Of a DNA stretch of 64,000 nucleotides, positions 45,400 to 54,837 are shown one piece after another (within the stretch, counting starts at the first letter, position 1; each line of letters opens with the position of its first letter). The DNA is from JAEUIX01 sp046156035 (GTDB taxonomy: Bacteria > Planctomycetota > Phycisphaerae > Phycisphaerales > UBA1924), in the NCBI GenBank assembly GCA_046156035.1, contig JBJXEW010000029.1, positions 1-64,000 of the forward strand, read 5' to 3'. The translations under genes were made by a program, and so were the position numbers. The notes below the pieces were generated by a model. It ran no database searches, was not told the origin of the DNA, and was given only the letters and a program-made list of their open reading frames with translations.

Positions 45400-48300
45400 A
45401 TGATTTCCCGCAGCATGGACCGCTCGCCCCATTCCGCCCGATCCCCCCTCGCGGCCAGCGCCTCCCGGCACCTGGCCCGAGCCTCGGCCCTTGCCACAGG
45501 CCCCCTTGCGCTGGCGGTCATCGCCGGTTCCGCCTGGGCTTGGCAGCCAGACCAGCCTGCCGCGCAACCGAGCACCCCTGCGCCCGCGGCCGACGCGGTC
45601 GACCAGACCGCGACCGAAACACCCATCTTCATCGTCGGCCTGAAGGGCAACGTGGGCTACAAAGCCGAGGGCGAAACCAAGTACACGCCCGCCAAAGCCG
45701 GCGCCGTGCTGCGCATGGGCTACGAGATCGCCACCGCGGCCAACAGCATGGTGCAGATCCAGGTGGGCGCAGGGCAGCGTTTCACGATCGACCGCGTGAC
45801 CAAGGTCATCATCACGGAGGCCATCGCCAAGCCCGGCCTCGAGCAGACCGTGATCGACCTGCCCTACGGGCGCGTGAACTTTGATGTCACCAGCGCCCGC
45901 CTCGCCAACGACGTGAAGATCATGGCCCCGGATGCCACGCTCGCCATCAGCGGCACCGAGGGCGGCATGGAGGTCTGCGCGGGCCGCCCCACGCGTTCCT
46001 ACGGCGGCACGCTCAACAAGGGCCGCATCGATGTCCGCAACCGCGCCGGCACGCTCGCGACGCTCACCGGCAACGAAGAGACGGACGTGGACAACCCCAA
46101 TCCCGCGCTGAACTCCTTCAGCGACGGGTTCGTGGAGATCAACGACGGCAACGCCCGCACCGGCGATGAGTTCGCCTTCGTCTTCAGTTTCCCCACCGTC
46201 TTCCAACTCGTCTTCGGCAACATCACCGATCCGGGCGTGGGCGTGCCGCCGCCCGTTTCGGGCAACTTCACCGTGAACCTTCAGGCCCACTTCGGGTCGT
46301 TCGACCCGATCCCGCTGGGCGCGATCGTCACCGTCAACCCCATCACCACGCCGCGCCTGGTCTCCACGCCCGGCCCCACCGATGCCAACCTGAACGCCTT
46401 CACAGTCGGCGAGGCCATCACGCAGACCGCTGGCTCGAGCGCCCCCGAGTTCCTCCGCCTCGAACGCACCGGCGCGGGCATGGGCGCGACCCTGCGCTCC
46501 CTCACGCTCGACGGGATGGACACCACCTTCACCACCATCGCCACCTTCACCGGCCCCAGTTCGCACCTGCGCGGCCTGGGCCAGGTTGACCGCCAGTTGT
46601 ACTCCATCAACCAGTTCGCTGGCAAAGACACGGTCGTCCGCCTCAACCCCGCTGGCGCTGCCAGCACGGTCACACCCATCGCCGATTTCGGCGGGGCACG
46701 CCTCGAGAGCATCGACGGCATCACCGAGCGCGGCACGCTCATTCTCGGCGGCCGCCTGCCCGGCAGCATGGAAAACTTCGACCCCTTCGGCACACGCGCC
46801 AGCGGTGTGGCGGGTCCAGATGCCCTCGTGCTTGAGTACGACCCTCGCACCCACTTCCTGCGCAGCGCCGCGAGCGACTTGCAGGACGACTTCAATGGCA
46901 GCAACGCCGCTGTGGGCGGCGGTCTGGATTCACTCCCCGAGCTCGATCCATCACTGATCTACTTCGACCAAGGGATGGGCCTTGGGTTCGCAAACTCCAT
47001 CCCGGATGCGACCTTCATCGGTACCAGTTACAGCAACGGGTTCATCACCAACGGCGTGGGTGTCTTTGTGCCCGGCGACACACTGACCCTGCACGTGGTC
47101 GCCACCATCGACAGCACGAACAATCTTTTCCTTGCGAGCAATCCGGGCATCAACGAGTCTCGGTATTACATCACCCTCCAGCCCGGAAGTGCCACTGCGC
47201 CCGATGTCGTGCGCGAAATGGGCACCGACCCCCTCCTCCGCGACCTCACATCCGAGCGCGGCCCCACATCGGCCCCTCCGGGTGCCCTCGGCGGCGTCAC
47301 GGGCCTCATCGACCTCACGCTCGATCCGCTCTTCGCCACGCTCGGCTATTCCATGAACGTGGTCACCTCCGGCGTGGCCGAGGCGCTGTTGCGCTCGGCC
47401 ATCCTGCAGGTGGCCCTGGGCGCCACCGCGGGCGACCCGGACTTTGGCACCCTCGCACCCTTCCTCACGCAGTTCGCCGGGCAGCAGTCGGGCTTCGGCC
47501 AGGCAAGTTACGCCTTCCGCACCAGCCTCGACCCCATGAGCCCGCTCTTCCTCACGCCCGCGGTCGTCGGCGGCACGCTCATGGGCCCCACGTTCTTCTT
47601 TATCAACGCCGCCGACGGCCGCCTGATCGAGCGCGACCTCTTCGGCAACCAGGTCAACGCGCTGAACTTTGTCTACGGCGGCCCGACGGTGGACCTGCCC
47701 ATCTTCGGCTCGGCCATCTGGAGCGGCGGCGCGGGCAACAACGGCAAGTTCTTCCTGGCCACCGAAGTCTCCTTTAACGGCGGCAGTTTCTTCACCACCC
47801 ACATCAGTCAGTTCAACCTGAACCAGAATCCCGGCGGCACCATCCAGCCGCCGCTGTCGTTCGCAAGCCTCGTTCCCTCGGTCGATAACACCGACCCGAT
47901 GAACCCGATCCTCCTCGACTCCTACACCTTCTCCGGTCTGGGCACGCTCGGCAACGATGTCTACGCCTCAGGCATCCGGGCCGGCGATCTGGTTCCGGAC
48001 TTCACCGCCAACGGCATCTTCCGCGTGCCCCCCGGCGCCACCACCACCACCAACGCCCCCGAGATGCGCTTCTTCTTCCCGGGTGATGAAACGGCCACCC
48101 TGGCCGGCGCGCCCAGCCGCGGCTCGTTGTTCGTGGGCATCGGCCTGCTCGACAACCTCACCGGCCAGGAGGCACCCAGCAACACCATGTTCGGCGCGCT
48201 GGATGATCAGATCGCACTGCTCGAACTCGACCCCCGAAACCAGTTCGTGCGCAGCGCGTATCAAGCCGCCAACGGCGACTTTGCGCCCCTCACGGGCAGC

Positions 48301-48876
48301 GGCGTCACCAACGGCACCATGGTCGTGGGCGGCACGCTTGCCCAGATCGGCACGATCGACGAGGTCATCGGCATGGCCTACGTGGGCAACAAACTCATCC
48401 TCAGCGGCTTCACCGCCAACGGCCAGTCCGTCATCATCACCTACAACCCCGACGCCAACAACACCTCGGATGCGCGCCTGGAGCGCGTCGAGTTTCTGGC
48501 CCCCGGCAGCCCCCTCGTCACCGAACTCGCCAGCGAGCCGGTGGGCATCGCGCCGGCGGGTCAGTTCACGCTGCTCCCGCCGGCCATCACGATGATCGAC
48601 CCCGACATCAACCCCGTCTTCCGCAACATGGCCTACAGCACGCAGGCCGCCGCCAGCGGCGTGATCCGCAACCTCGTGGCCGAGCAGATCGTCGCCCGCG
48701 CCATGAACCCGGCCGCGTGCCGCAACAGCGGCGAACTTCAGTCTGCCACCCTCGACAGCATCGTCTCCACGCTCGCCAACCAGCAGATGGGCGCGGGCCA
48801 GGCAGTGCAGGCGTTCCGAAACTCACTGCCCCCAGGCCACCCCTGCCTTCCCGGCGCGGGCTCGCTTGCCCCCTGA
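45400..48876 (+). CDS. Large exported FecR-domain protein
   Basis: 1158 residues from ATG 45400 (TGAGGAG upstream). A long signal region ends in AVIAGSAWA. The FecR domain (about 85-190) shows MGYEIATAANSMVQIQVGAGQRFTI and MAPDATLAISGTEGGMEV, which is the usual beta-helix-like FecR core. The remaining 950 residues are a beta-rich, repeat-like domain full of Gly/Thr/Asn with propeller-like pieces (FSFPTVFQLVFGNITDPGVGVPP; LRGLGQVDRQLYSINQFAG). It is probably periplasmic or surface exposed. In other bacteria FecR senses outer-membrane receptors, but here no TonB partner or anti-sigma is adjacent, so the role is open. Confidence 0.8.
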   Translation: MISRSMDRSPHSARSPLAASASRHLARASALATGPLALAVIAGSAWAWQPDQPAAQPSTPAPAADAVDQTATETPIFIVGLKGNVGYKAEGETKYTPAKAGAVLRMGYEIATAANSMVQIQVGAGQRFTIDRVTKVIITEAIAKPGLEQTVIDLPYGRVNFDVTSARLANDVKIMAPDATLAISGTEGGMEVCAGRPTRSYGGTLNKGRIDVRNRAGTLATLTGNEETDVDNPNPALNSFSDGFVEINDGNARTGDEFAFVFSFPTVFQLVFGNITDPGVGVPPPVSGNFTVNLQAHFGSFDPIPLGAIVTVNPITTPRLVSTPGPTDANLNAFTVGEAITQTAGSSAPEFLRLERTGAGMGATLRSLTLDGMDTTFTTIATFTGPSSHLRGLGQVDRQLYSINQFAGKDTVVRLNPAGAASTVTPIADFGGARLESIDGITERGTLILGGRLPGSMENFDPFGTRASGVAGPDALVLEYDPRTHFLRSAASDLQDDFNGSNAAVGGGLDSLPELDPSLIYFDQGMGLGFANSIPDATFIGTSYSNGFITNGVGVFVPGDTLTLHVVATIDSTNNLFLASNPGINESRYYITLQPGSATAPDVVREMGTDPLLRDLTSERGPTSAPPGALGGVTGLIDLTLDPLFATLGYSMNVVTSGVAEALLRSAILQVALGATAGDPDFGTLAPFLTQFAGQQSGFGQASYAFRTSLDPMSPLFLTPAVVGGTLMGPTFFFINAADGRLIERDLFGNQVNALNFVYGGPTVDLPIFGSAIWSGGAGNNGKFFLATEVSFNGGSFFTTHISQFNLNQNPGGTIQPPLSFASLVPSVDNTDPMNPILLDSYTFSGLGTLGNDVYASGIRAGDLVPDFTANGIFRVPPGATTTTNAPEMRFFFPGDETATLAGAPSRGSLFVGIGLLDNLTGQEAPSNTMFGALDDQIALLELDPRNQFVRSAYQAANGDFAPLTGSGVTNGTMVVGGTLAQIGTIDEVIGMAYVGNKLILSGFTANGQSVIITYNPDANNTSDARLERVEFLAPGSPLVTELASEPVGIAPAGQFTLLPPAITMIDPDINPVFRNMAYSTQAAASGVIRNLVAEQIVARAMNPAACRNSGELQSATLDSIVSTLANQQMGAGQAVQAFRNSLPPGHPCLPGAGSLAP

Positions 48877-49013
48877 CCACCCCCCGGCCGCGGCGGGCGC
48901 GGGCCTGGCGTGCCGACACGCTCCGACCCAACGTCCGCTCTGACGGCATGGATGTGTTTCGTGCCACCGACTCCGGCTCGGCGAAGTCGGCGCGGCCTTC
49001 TCCCCATTTCTGG

Positions 49014-49046
49014 GTGCCTTCTCCGTGCCTTCCTCGTGCCTTCTCT
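49014..49046. repeat. Three 11-bp tandem units near tRNA-Leu
   Basis: The units are GTGCCTTCTCC, GTGCCTTCCTC and GTGCCTTCTCT, and a further similar CTGCCTTCCTC follows after four C's (49051-49061). It ends just before the tRNA 3' end. The GTGCCTTC core also occurs next to the octamer array at 5213. Confidence 0.65.
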
Positions 49047-49064
49047 CCCCCTGCCTTCCTCAAA

Positions 49065-49149
49065 TGGCTCCGGTGGGAGTCGAACCCACACGCCCGTTTC
49101 CGGGCCGCGGATTTTAAGTCCGCTGCGTCTGCCGTTCCGCCACAGAGCC
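49065..49149 (-). tRNA. tRNA-Leu(UAA)
   Basis: 85 bases, read on the minus strand. The acceptor stem is GGCTCTG with CGGAGCC (one U-G pair), the discriminator is A, and CCA is not encoded. The anticodon stem GCGGA/TCCGC holds the loop CTTAAAA with anticodon TAA at 49114-49116. A long variable arm (GCCCGG...) marks a class II tRNA, and the T arm is GTGGG-TTCGACT-CCCAC. It reads UUA and UUG codons, which are rare in such a GC-rich genome. No tRNA-end repeat or integrase that would suggest an integrated element is nearby. Confidence 0.95.
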
Positions 49150-49283
49150 TCAGCCCCGCCGGGGCCTCCGCCCACGCCGCGCCGGGCGTTGAGCCTATCG
49201 CGGGCGAGGCTCCCCGTCCGCCCGCTTTCCACACCAGATCGGCCCCCTCCCGTCCCGCGGCCGGACACGGTACACTCTGCTCT

Positions 49284-49325
49284 CACCGGCCGGGCCCATT
49301 CGTGCACCATCACCCGCGGCCGGTG
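49284..49325 (+). promoter_or_regulatory. Leader hairpin adjoining the ribosome binding site
   Basis: CACCGGCCG (49284-49292) pairs perfectly with CGGCCGGTG (49317-49325) across a 24-base loop. It ends two bases before the AAAGGGG site of the next gene, so it could affect translation. A TACACT hexamer at 49271-49276 could be a -10 box. Confidence 0.4.
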
Positions 49326-49342
49326 CAAAGGGGTTTCGCCGC

Positions 49343-50809
49343 ATGATCGTGCGCCCGGGGCTTGCAAACCGCCACACTCACCTCGCCGCGCTCGCGGCCT
49401 TTGCCGGTTCGGTGCTGGCGTTCGCCCCCACGGCCGATGCCCAGCAGGACCAGCGCCGCCTTGAACGCGCCCTGCGCACGGCCCAGTCGGCCGACGACTA
49501 CCGCCTGCGTGTGGACACGGCGCTCACGCTGGGCGAGCGCACGCAGATCGACGTCGGCGGCAACTACACCTTCACGGCGCTCTTCCTCGACGACTCCACC
49601 GGCAACAGCCGCCGCCTCTTCCAGAACGAGGTGCAGTTGTACGCCCGGGCCAGCATCGACGGCGTGCACAACGCCTTCGTCCGCGTCCGCTTCCCCTATC
49701 GCGACTTCTCCCCCGGCGACAGTTTCGACGGGCGCGGCGACAGTTGGGACGAGCCCTTCCTCGACCGCTACGTGTACGAGTTCGACCTTGCCCGGGCCTA
49801 CGCCGCGTACGACGGCGAGGCGATCGACAACAACTTCAACGTCAAGATCGGCCGCCAGTTTGTGGACTGGGCCAGTTCGCTCGTGCTCTCCGAGGTGCTG
49901 CTGAGCGTCCGCCCCACCGTCACGATCCAGAACAACTTCACCATCGAGGGCCTCGCCGGCGTCACGGCCCGTTCAACGGTTGACTTTGACGCGTCGCGAT
50001 CCCAGTACGACACCAACACCGAGCGCGGCTACTTCGGCCTGAAGGTCGGCTTCACCGCGGAGAACGGGAGCCAGTTCTACGCCTTCGGCCTGAAGATGGT
50101 GGACTACAACACCGACACCGCCCTGCGTGTGCCCGCGGGCGCCGTGACCACCGCAAACTTCGAGTACTCGGCCACGTACTACGGCGTGGGCCTGAGCGGG
50201 GCGTGGGGGCCCAGCCTCATCTACACCGGCGAACTGGTGTGGGAAGACGGCCACTCCATGTCCGACCCCACCACCGCCGCGCAGGTCCGCTCGAAGGTCG
50301 AGGCGTACGCCGGGCGTGGCCTGATCACCTACCTCTTCCGCGACGAGAACGAAACCCGCGCCCAGTTCGAGGCCATCTACGCCACGGGCGACCAGGACCG
50401 CGTGAACACCAGCGACACCGTCAACGGCAACCAGGCCGGCACACGCGACAACGCCTTCAACGGCCTGGGCTTCGCCAACACCGGCCTGGCGTTCGCACCG
50501 ACGCTCTCAAACATTGTCAGTTTGCGCCTCGGGGCCAGCACCTTCCCCTTCCGCAGCGACGAAGACTTCGACGACGTGCAGGTCGGCATCGACGGCTACC
50601 TGTTCCGCAAGGCCACCAGCGGCGGCATCGACGAGCCCACGAACTCCGACACCTTTCTGGGCGGCGAGATCGACCTGTTCGTCAGTTACCGCATCACCAG
50701 CGACTTCGCCGTCGCCGCCCGCTACGGCGTCTTCTTCCCGGGCGAGGCCATCACCAGCACGAAGCACGCCCGCCACTTCTTTCTGCTCAGCGCCACGCTC
50801 TCGTTCTAA
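49343..50809 (+). CDS. Predicted outer-membrane beta-barrel (alginate-export/DUF1302-like)
   Basis: 488 residues. A signal peptide (about 10-33, ending TADA) is followed by a short N-terminal helical piece and many alternating beta strands with aromatic girdles (QIDVGGNYTFTALFLDD; NEVQLYARASIDGVHNAFVRVRF; GYFGLKVGFTAENGSQFYAFGLK), ending in the terminal strand FFLLSATLSF with a C-terminal Phe. Pattern and length suggest an alginate-export type barrel or similar porin. Its substrate is unknown. The ribosome binding site AAAGGGG nine bases before ATG 49343 supports the start. It lies in one transcription unit with the lipoprotein that follows 11 bases later. Confidence 0.75.
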   Translation: MIVRPGLANRHTHLAALAAFAGSVLAFAPTADAQQDQRRLERALRTAQSADDYRLRVDTALTLGERTQIDVGGNYTFTALFLDDSTGNSRRLFQNEVQLYARASIDGVHNAFVRVRFPYRDFSPGDSFDGRGDSWDEPFLDRYVYEFDLARAYAAYDGEAIDNNFNVKIGRQFVDWASSLVLSEVLLSVRPTVTIQNNFTIEGLAGVTARSTVDFDASRSQYDTNTERGYFGLKVGFTAENGSQFYAFGLKMVDYNTDTALRVPAGAVTTANFEYSATYYGVGLSGAWGPSLIYTGELVWEDGHSMSDPTTAAQVRSKVEAYAGRGLITYLFRDENETRAQFEAIYATGDQDRVNTSDTVNGNQAGTRDNAFNGLGFANTGLAFAPTLSNIVSLRLGASTFPFRSDEDFDDVQVGIDGYLFRKATSGGIDEPTNSDTFLGGEIDLFVSYRITSDFAVAARYGVFFPGEAITSTKHARHFFLLSATLSF

Positions 50810-50820
50810 AGGGGTCTGTT

Positions 50821-51447
50821 GTGCGTTCACCTCGCGACTGTGCCGCCCTGCTCCTCACCCTCGCCGCCGCGGTCGCTCTCGCCCTGCCCGGCTGCGAGCG
50901 CACGATGGTGGAGCAGACCCTGGAGACCAACTACGCCGCGGACGACGTGGCCGCGGACCTCGAGTTCACCCACGGCCTGCCGGTGAAGAGCGCCATCGCC
51001 AACGACGAGGGCCTGCACGCCCTGATCGTTTTCGCCCTCGGCCAGGACACCACCGGCGGCTACGAACAACGCGTCGCCCTCGCCAAGCAGGAGGGTTGGC
51101 TCGCCGAGGACTTCGACGAACCACCCAACATGGCGATGCAGCGCGGCACGCTCGCCCGGGCCCTTGTGCAGGTGCTGGGCATCCGCGGCGGGCTTGTGAT
51201 GCGGTTGATCGGCCCCAACCCCCGCAACGCAACGCGCGAACTCGTTGATGCCGAGATCTTCCCCCCCGGCGGCACCGCCAACCAGACGCTCACAGGCCTT
51301 GAGTTCCTGGGAGCCTTGGGCAACGCCCGAGACTTCCTGACCAGGCGCGAATTCGCCGCCTTGAAGAAACTCGAAGCGCAGCAGCCACCCCCGGACCCGG
51401 CCGATGCCGATGCACCGGCCCAGGCCCCCGCCGCCAACCCGGGGTAA
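50821..51447 (+). CDS. Putative lipoprotein
   Basis: 208 residues from the GTG at 50821, with AAAGGGG upstream. The lipobox is ALPGC25. The rest is largely helical with charged segments (TLETNYAADDVAADLEFTHG; LAKQEGWLAEDFDEPP) and a hydrophobic helix (ALVQVLGIRGGLVMRLIG), then a Pro/Ala/Asp-rich tail. No family is recognised. It directly follows a barrel protein and precedes another barrel, which suggests a role with outer-membrane transport or assembly. Confidence 0.7.
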   Translation: MRSPRDCAALLLTLAAAVALALPGCERTMVEQTLETNYAADDVAADLEFTHGLPVKSAIANDEGLHALIVFALGQDTTGGYEQRVALAKQEGWLAEDFDEPPNMAMQRGTLARALVQVLGIRGGLVMRLIGPNPRNATRELVDAEIFPPGGTANQTLTGLEFLGALGNARDFLTRREFAALKKLEAQQPPPDPADADAPAQAPAANPG

Positions 51448-51565
51448 GCCCGCGAGGTCCCGGCGGCAACGAGCCGCACGACATCTCCGGCACGTCCGCC
51501 GTCCGTCTCCCCCCTCGCTACGCTCAGGCCCCGTGTTCACGCCGCCGTTTCGCCCCGGAGGTTTC

Positions 51566-52492
51566 ATGCTGCCCCGCACCCGCACCGCCCTTGCCGCGCT
51601 CCCGCTCACGCTGGCCGTGGCCCCCGCGCTGGCCCAGTTGGGCCCCAAGGCCGAGATCAGCAAGCAGGGCCTGATCGACGGGGTCGATTTCTCGCTGAGG
51701 GCCAACGGCGAGATCACCCTGCAGGCCGACCTGCGCGACAGCCCGGGAAGCGTCGCGGTCTATCGGGCCGGGGCCAACCTGGGCCTCTTCACCAGCGTTG
51801 GCGAGGACTGGCGCATCGGCATGGAGGTCGCCTGGGAGACGTCCTGGTACAACTTCCGCGGGGCCACCACCATCATCCCCGGCACGGATCGGCCCTTTCA
51901 CGAGATGCACCAGGTGCGCCTGGCCCCCACCGCTTCACACCAACTGAGCACCGAGTGGTCGTACTTCTTCGGCGGCCTCTTCGAGTTCGGCGCGGAGCGC
52001 GATGCCGATTTCGGCGACTCGTTCACCGGAGGCGGGCTGATCGGGGCCCGGTACGCCGTCAGCGAGACCTTCGCCTTCTCCTTCGGCATCCTCGCCAAGA
52101 CCCGGCTGGAGAAGAACGCCCTCTTCGCGCCCATCTTGGGCCTTGAGTGGCAGATCAACGACAATGTCCGCCTCGCCACGCGCGGCCTGGGCGGTGCCAT
52201 CACCTACACCATCAACGACCGCTGGAGTTTCGAGGCCTTCGGCGAGTACGAGGCCCGCGAGTACCGCCTCGACGACACCGGCCCCAACATCGACGGCGTC
52301 GTCCGCGACCGCCGCGCACCCGTCGGCATCGGCTTCACCTGGCGGCCCACCGGTCAAACTGAACTGAATCTTCGCGGCGGCGCGATCGTCTACCAGCAGT
52401 TCCGCACAGATACTTCAACGGGCCTCAACATCACCGAAGTCCGCACCGAGCCGACCGGCTTCGTTTCCTTCGGCGGCTCCATCCGCTTCTAA
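51566..52492 (+). CDS. Predicted beta-barrel outer-membrane protein (DUF6268-like)
   Basis: 308 residues from ATG 51566 (CGGAGG upstream). A signal peptide (MLPRTRTALAALPLTLAVAPALA) is followed by beta strands with alternating hydrophobic residues (GANLGLFTSVGEDWRIGMEVAWETSW; FSFGILAKTRLEKNALFAPILGLEWQIND), closing with GFVSFGGSIRF, a C-terminal Phe-ended strand typical of barrels. It resembles small uncharacterised planctomycete barrels. It may act with the lipoprotein and larger barrel upstream; a 118-base gap separates them. Confidence 0.7.
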   Translation: MLPRTRTALAALPLTLAVAPALAQLGPKAEISKQGLIDGVDFSLRANGEITLQADLRDSPGSVAVYRAGANLGLFTSVGEDWRIGMEVAWETSWYNFRGATTIIPGTDRPFHEMHQVRLAPTASHQLSTEWSYFFGGLFEFGAERDADFGDSFTGGGLIGARYAVSETFAFSFGILAKTRLEKNALFAPILGLEWQINDNVRLATRGLGGAITYTINDRWSFEAFGEYEAREYRLDDTGPNIDGVVRDRRAPVGIGFTWRPTGQTELNLRGGAIVYQQFRTDTSTGLNITEVRTEPTGFVSFGGSIRF

Positions 52493-52523
52493 AGCGGCGT
52501 CCTCTCCCCTCGCCGCGCCCACC

Positions 52524-54011
52524 ATGAACCTTGAACCACGCGAGCACGTTCCCGCCGGCGTCTCGCGCCGCAAGGTGCTCGCCTCCGGGGCCGCGCTGGC
52601 CGCACTGGCCGCGGCGGGGGGCACGGGTGCCACGCTCGACCGTGCAGGGGTGCACGCCCCGGCGGCCGTCACGCGCTCCGGGTCCGCAGCGGTGCGGAAT
52701 CTCATCTTCCTCGTCTCCGACGGCATGTCCGCGGGCACGCTCTCCCTCACCGATCACTTCCTGCGCCACACCACCGGCACCGCCAGCCACTGGACGCGAC
52801 TGGCCGCCACCGCCGCGGCACACCGGTCGCTGGTCTCCACGCACGCGGCTGACTCGATCGTGACCGACTCCGCCGCCGCGTCCGCCGCGTGGAGCACAGG
52901 GGTGAAGCACAACAACGGGGCGTTGTGCATCGGGCCTGACGGGCGCGTGCTCAAGCCGCTGCTGATGCGTGCGAAGGCGCAGGGCAAGCGGGTGGGTGTC
53001 GTGACCACCACGACCGTGACGCACGCCACCCCGGCGGGCTTTTACGCCAACTGCCCGAGCCGCGATTTGCAGGCCGACATCGGACGGATTCTGGTGGAGT
53101 CGCCTGTGGATGTGGCCTTGGGGGGCGGGAGCGCGTTTGTCCAGGCGGAGTTGACGGCGGGCAACGCGGGCATCCGGCGCGTGCAGACGCGGGCCGAACT
53201 GCTCTCCTTGGATGCCGGCTCGCTCGCGGGCAAGCGACTGATCGGCACGTTCGATGCGGACCACCTCCGCATGGTGCTGGACCGGCCGGCCACGCAGCCC
53301 GCGCTGGAAGAGATGGCCCGCGTCGCCATCGCGGCCTTGGCCGACGGCCCCGACGGCTTCGTCCTGCAGATCGAGGCGGGGCGCGTGGACCACGCCGCGC
53401 ACAACAACGATGCCTGCTCGCTCCTGGCGGAACAACTGGAGTTCGACCGCACGCTGGCGCTCGTGGCGGAGTTCACGCTCGCCCGCAGCGACACGCTGCT
53501 CATCGCCACGACCGACCACGGCACCGCCAACCCCGGCCTCACCATGTACGGCAAGGAGACCTTCGAGTCGCTCCGCCGCCTGGGCAACGGGCGGCGTTCC
53601 TTCGAGTGGCTCTTCTCCCAACTCAAGGCCGCCCCCGCCCAGGGCACATCACCCGACGGCAGCGGCGCCACGCCGCCCAAACTCACCCCCGCCGCCGCGG
53701 CCGCGCGGCTCGGCGTGCTCGTGAAGGAGCACCTCGACATCGACCTTGGCCCTTCCCGCACGGCCTTCCTCGAACGCGCCTTCCGCGGCGAACAGGCCGA
53801 CCCATTCGCCGAGCGCGGCATCCCCGCCGCCGTGCTGGGCAGCCTGCTGGCGAGCGATCTGGGTGTGGCGTTCGTCTCGCCCCACCACACCGCCGACCAC
53901 ATCGAGCAACTTGCGCTGGGTGCCGCGGCCGACACCTGGCCGGGCTTCCTGGACAATACCCAGGTGCATGCGCATCTGGTGCGTCTGCTCGCTCTGCCGC
54001 CGGTCGGGTGA
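52524..54011 (+). CDS. Alkaline phosphatase with Tat signal
   Basis: 495 residues. A Tat signal (SRRKVLASGAALAALAAAG) exports the folded enzyme. The metal-binding and catalytic motifs are in order: VSDGMS (Asp66), TDSAAASAAWSTG with nucleophile Ser116, GFVLQIEAGRVDHAAHNND (metal ligands Glu, Asp, His), and IATTDHGTANPG (His). It hydrolyses phosphate monoesters in the periplasm, releasing phosphate. No PHO box is evident upstream, and no clear ribosome binding site precedes ATG 52524. Downstream is a minus-strand pseudopilin. Confidence 0.93.
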   Translation: MNLEPREHVPAGVSRRKVLASGAALAALAAAGGTGATLDRAGVHAPAAVTRSGSAAVRNLIFLVSDGMSAGTLSLTDHFLRHTTGTASHWTRLAATAAAHRSLVSTHAADSIVTDSAAASAAWSTGVKHNNGALCIGPDGRVLKPLLMRAKAQGKRVGVVTTTTVTHATPAGFYANCPSRDLQADIGRILVESPVDVALGGGSAFVQAELTAGNAGIRRVQTRAELLSLDAGSLAGKRLIGTFDADHLRMVLDRPATQPALEEMARVAIAALADGPDGFVLQIEAGRVDHAAHNNDACSLLAEQLEFDRTLALVAEFTLARSDTLLIATTDHGTANPGLTMYGKETFESLRRLGNGRRSFEWLFSQLKAAPAQGTSPDGSGATPPKLTPAAAAARLGVLVKEHLDIDLGPSRTAFLERAFRGEQADPFAERGIPAAVLGSLLASDLGVAFVSPHHTADHIEQLALGAAADTWPGFLDNTQVHAHLVRLLALPPVG

Positions 54012-54102
54012 AGTACAGGCAAACGCGCCAGGCCAAAGCCTGCTTTGTAGAGCCGCGCAAAGACCGCGCGGGAGCAGCGCTTCATCAGGCTTTTGCAAGG
54101 AA

Positions 54103-54837
54103 CTACTGGGCGTTGCCGCCGGGGCCACCCGGTGCGACGGGAGTGCCGCCCCTGCGACCGCCACGGTCGAGCGTTCGCCACGCCTCCAGCACGCGGCTGG
54201 CAGCAGTGGTATCACGAGAATCCATCGCCAACAAGCCAGCGATCTGCCCGTCGTCGCGGAACCAGTTCACGCTCATGTCGGCCGTGAGCACGTTGGCACC
54301 GATCTTGTGGTTGTAATCCTGAAGAGTCCAGAGGCCATCCACGGTGATCGCAACGGACGAGTCGAGGTCTTCCAGGAACGGCGAAATGTCGGCCGCGCCG
54401 CGGTACTGATAGTTCCCGATGATCAGCCCGGTCGGTTCGGCGAAAATGGGGGTGTACCGGGCCAAGGGGTGTGCGCCCGTGTGCGAGGGGCAGTAGTACA
54501 CGCCGGGCGTATTCGCGTAATCCTTCGCGTACAGAATGCCCAGCCCGTCCCACTGACCGACGCGGGTTCCCAGCCGCAGCGTCATCATGTTCTGCAACCG
54601 GGGTGTCTCGTCCTGCGTCGCGGCGATGCGGAACACCGAGGGGGGAATCTGCCCGCGGTTCTGATCCGCGTACAGCACCGTCGCCAGGCCGATCTGACGG
54701 ACGTTGGAACTGCACACAACCTTGCGTGTTGCCTCTCGAACGCCCGCCAAGCCGGGCATGAGCAGCGACATCAGCACGGCCATCACGCTGATGGTCACCA
54801 GCATGTCCAACAGGGAGAACCCTGCCCGCCGGCTCAC
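54103..54837 (-). CDS. Prepilin-like protein (DUF1559-type pseudopilin)
   Basis: About 244 residues. The N-terminus VSRRAGFSLLDMLVTISVMAVLMSLLMPGL is a prepilin cleavage and methylation site (G at -1, F at +1, D instead of E at +5). The rest, with VREATRKVVCSSNVRQIGLATVLYADQN and PGVYYCPSH, is the pattern of planctomycete DUF1559-type pilin-like proteins. The start is uncertain: GTG 54837 places the cleavage site normally, with GAGG 13 bases upstream, and no ATG fits. The Asp at +5 may alter methylation or assembly. The gene is isolated from the main secretion locus. Confidence 0.8.
   Translation of the reverse strand: MSRRAGFSLLDMLVTISVMAVLMSLLMPGLAGVREATRKVVCSSNVRQIGLATVLYADQNRGQIPPSVFRIAATQDETPRLQNMMTLRLGTRVGQWDGLGILYAKDYANTPGVYYCPSHTGAHPLARYTPIFAEPTGLIIGNYQYRGAADISPFLEDLDSSVAITVDGLWTLQDYNHKIGANVLTADMSVNWFRDDGQIAGLLAMDSRDTTAASRVLEAWRTLDRGGRRGGTPVAPGGPGGNAQ

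Noticed and set aside
49065..49149. Integrated element at tRNA-Leu
   Set aside because: No integrase, no repeat of the tRNA 3' end and no shift in base composition on either side.
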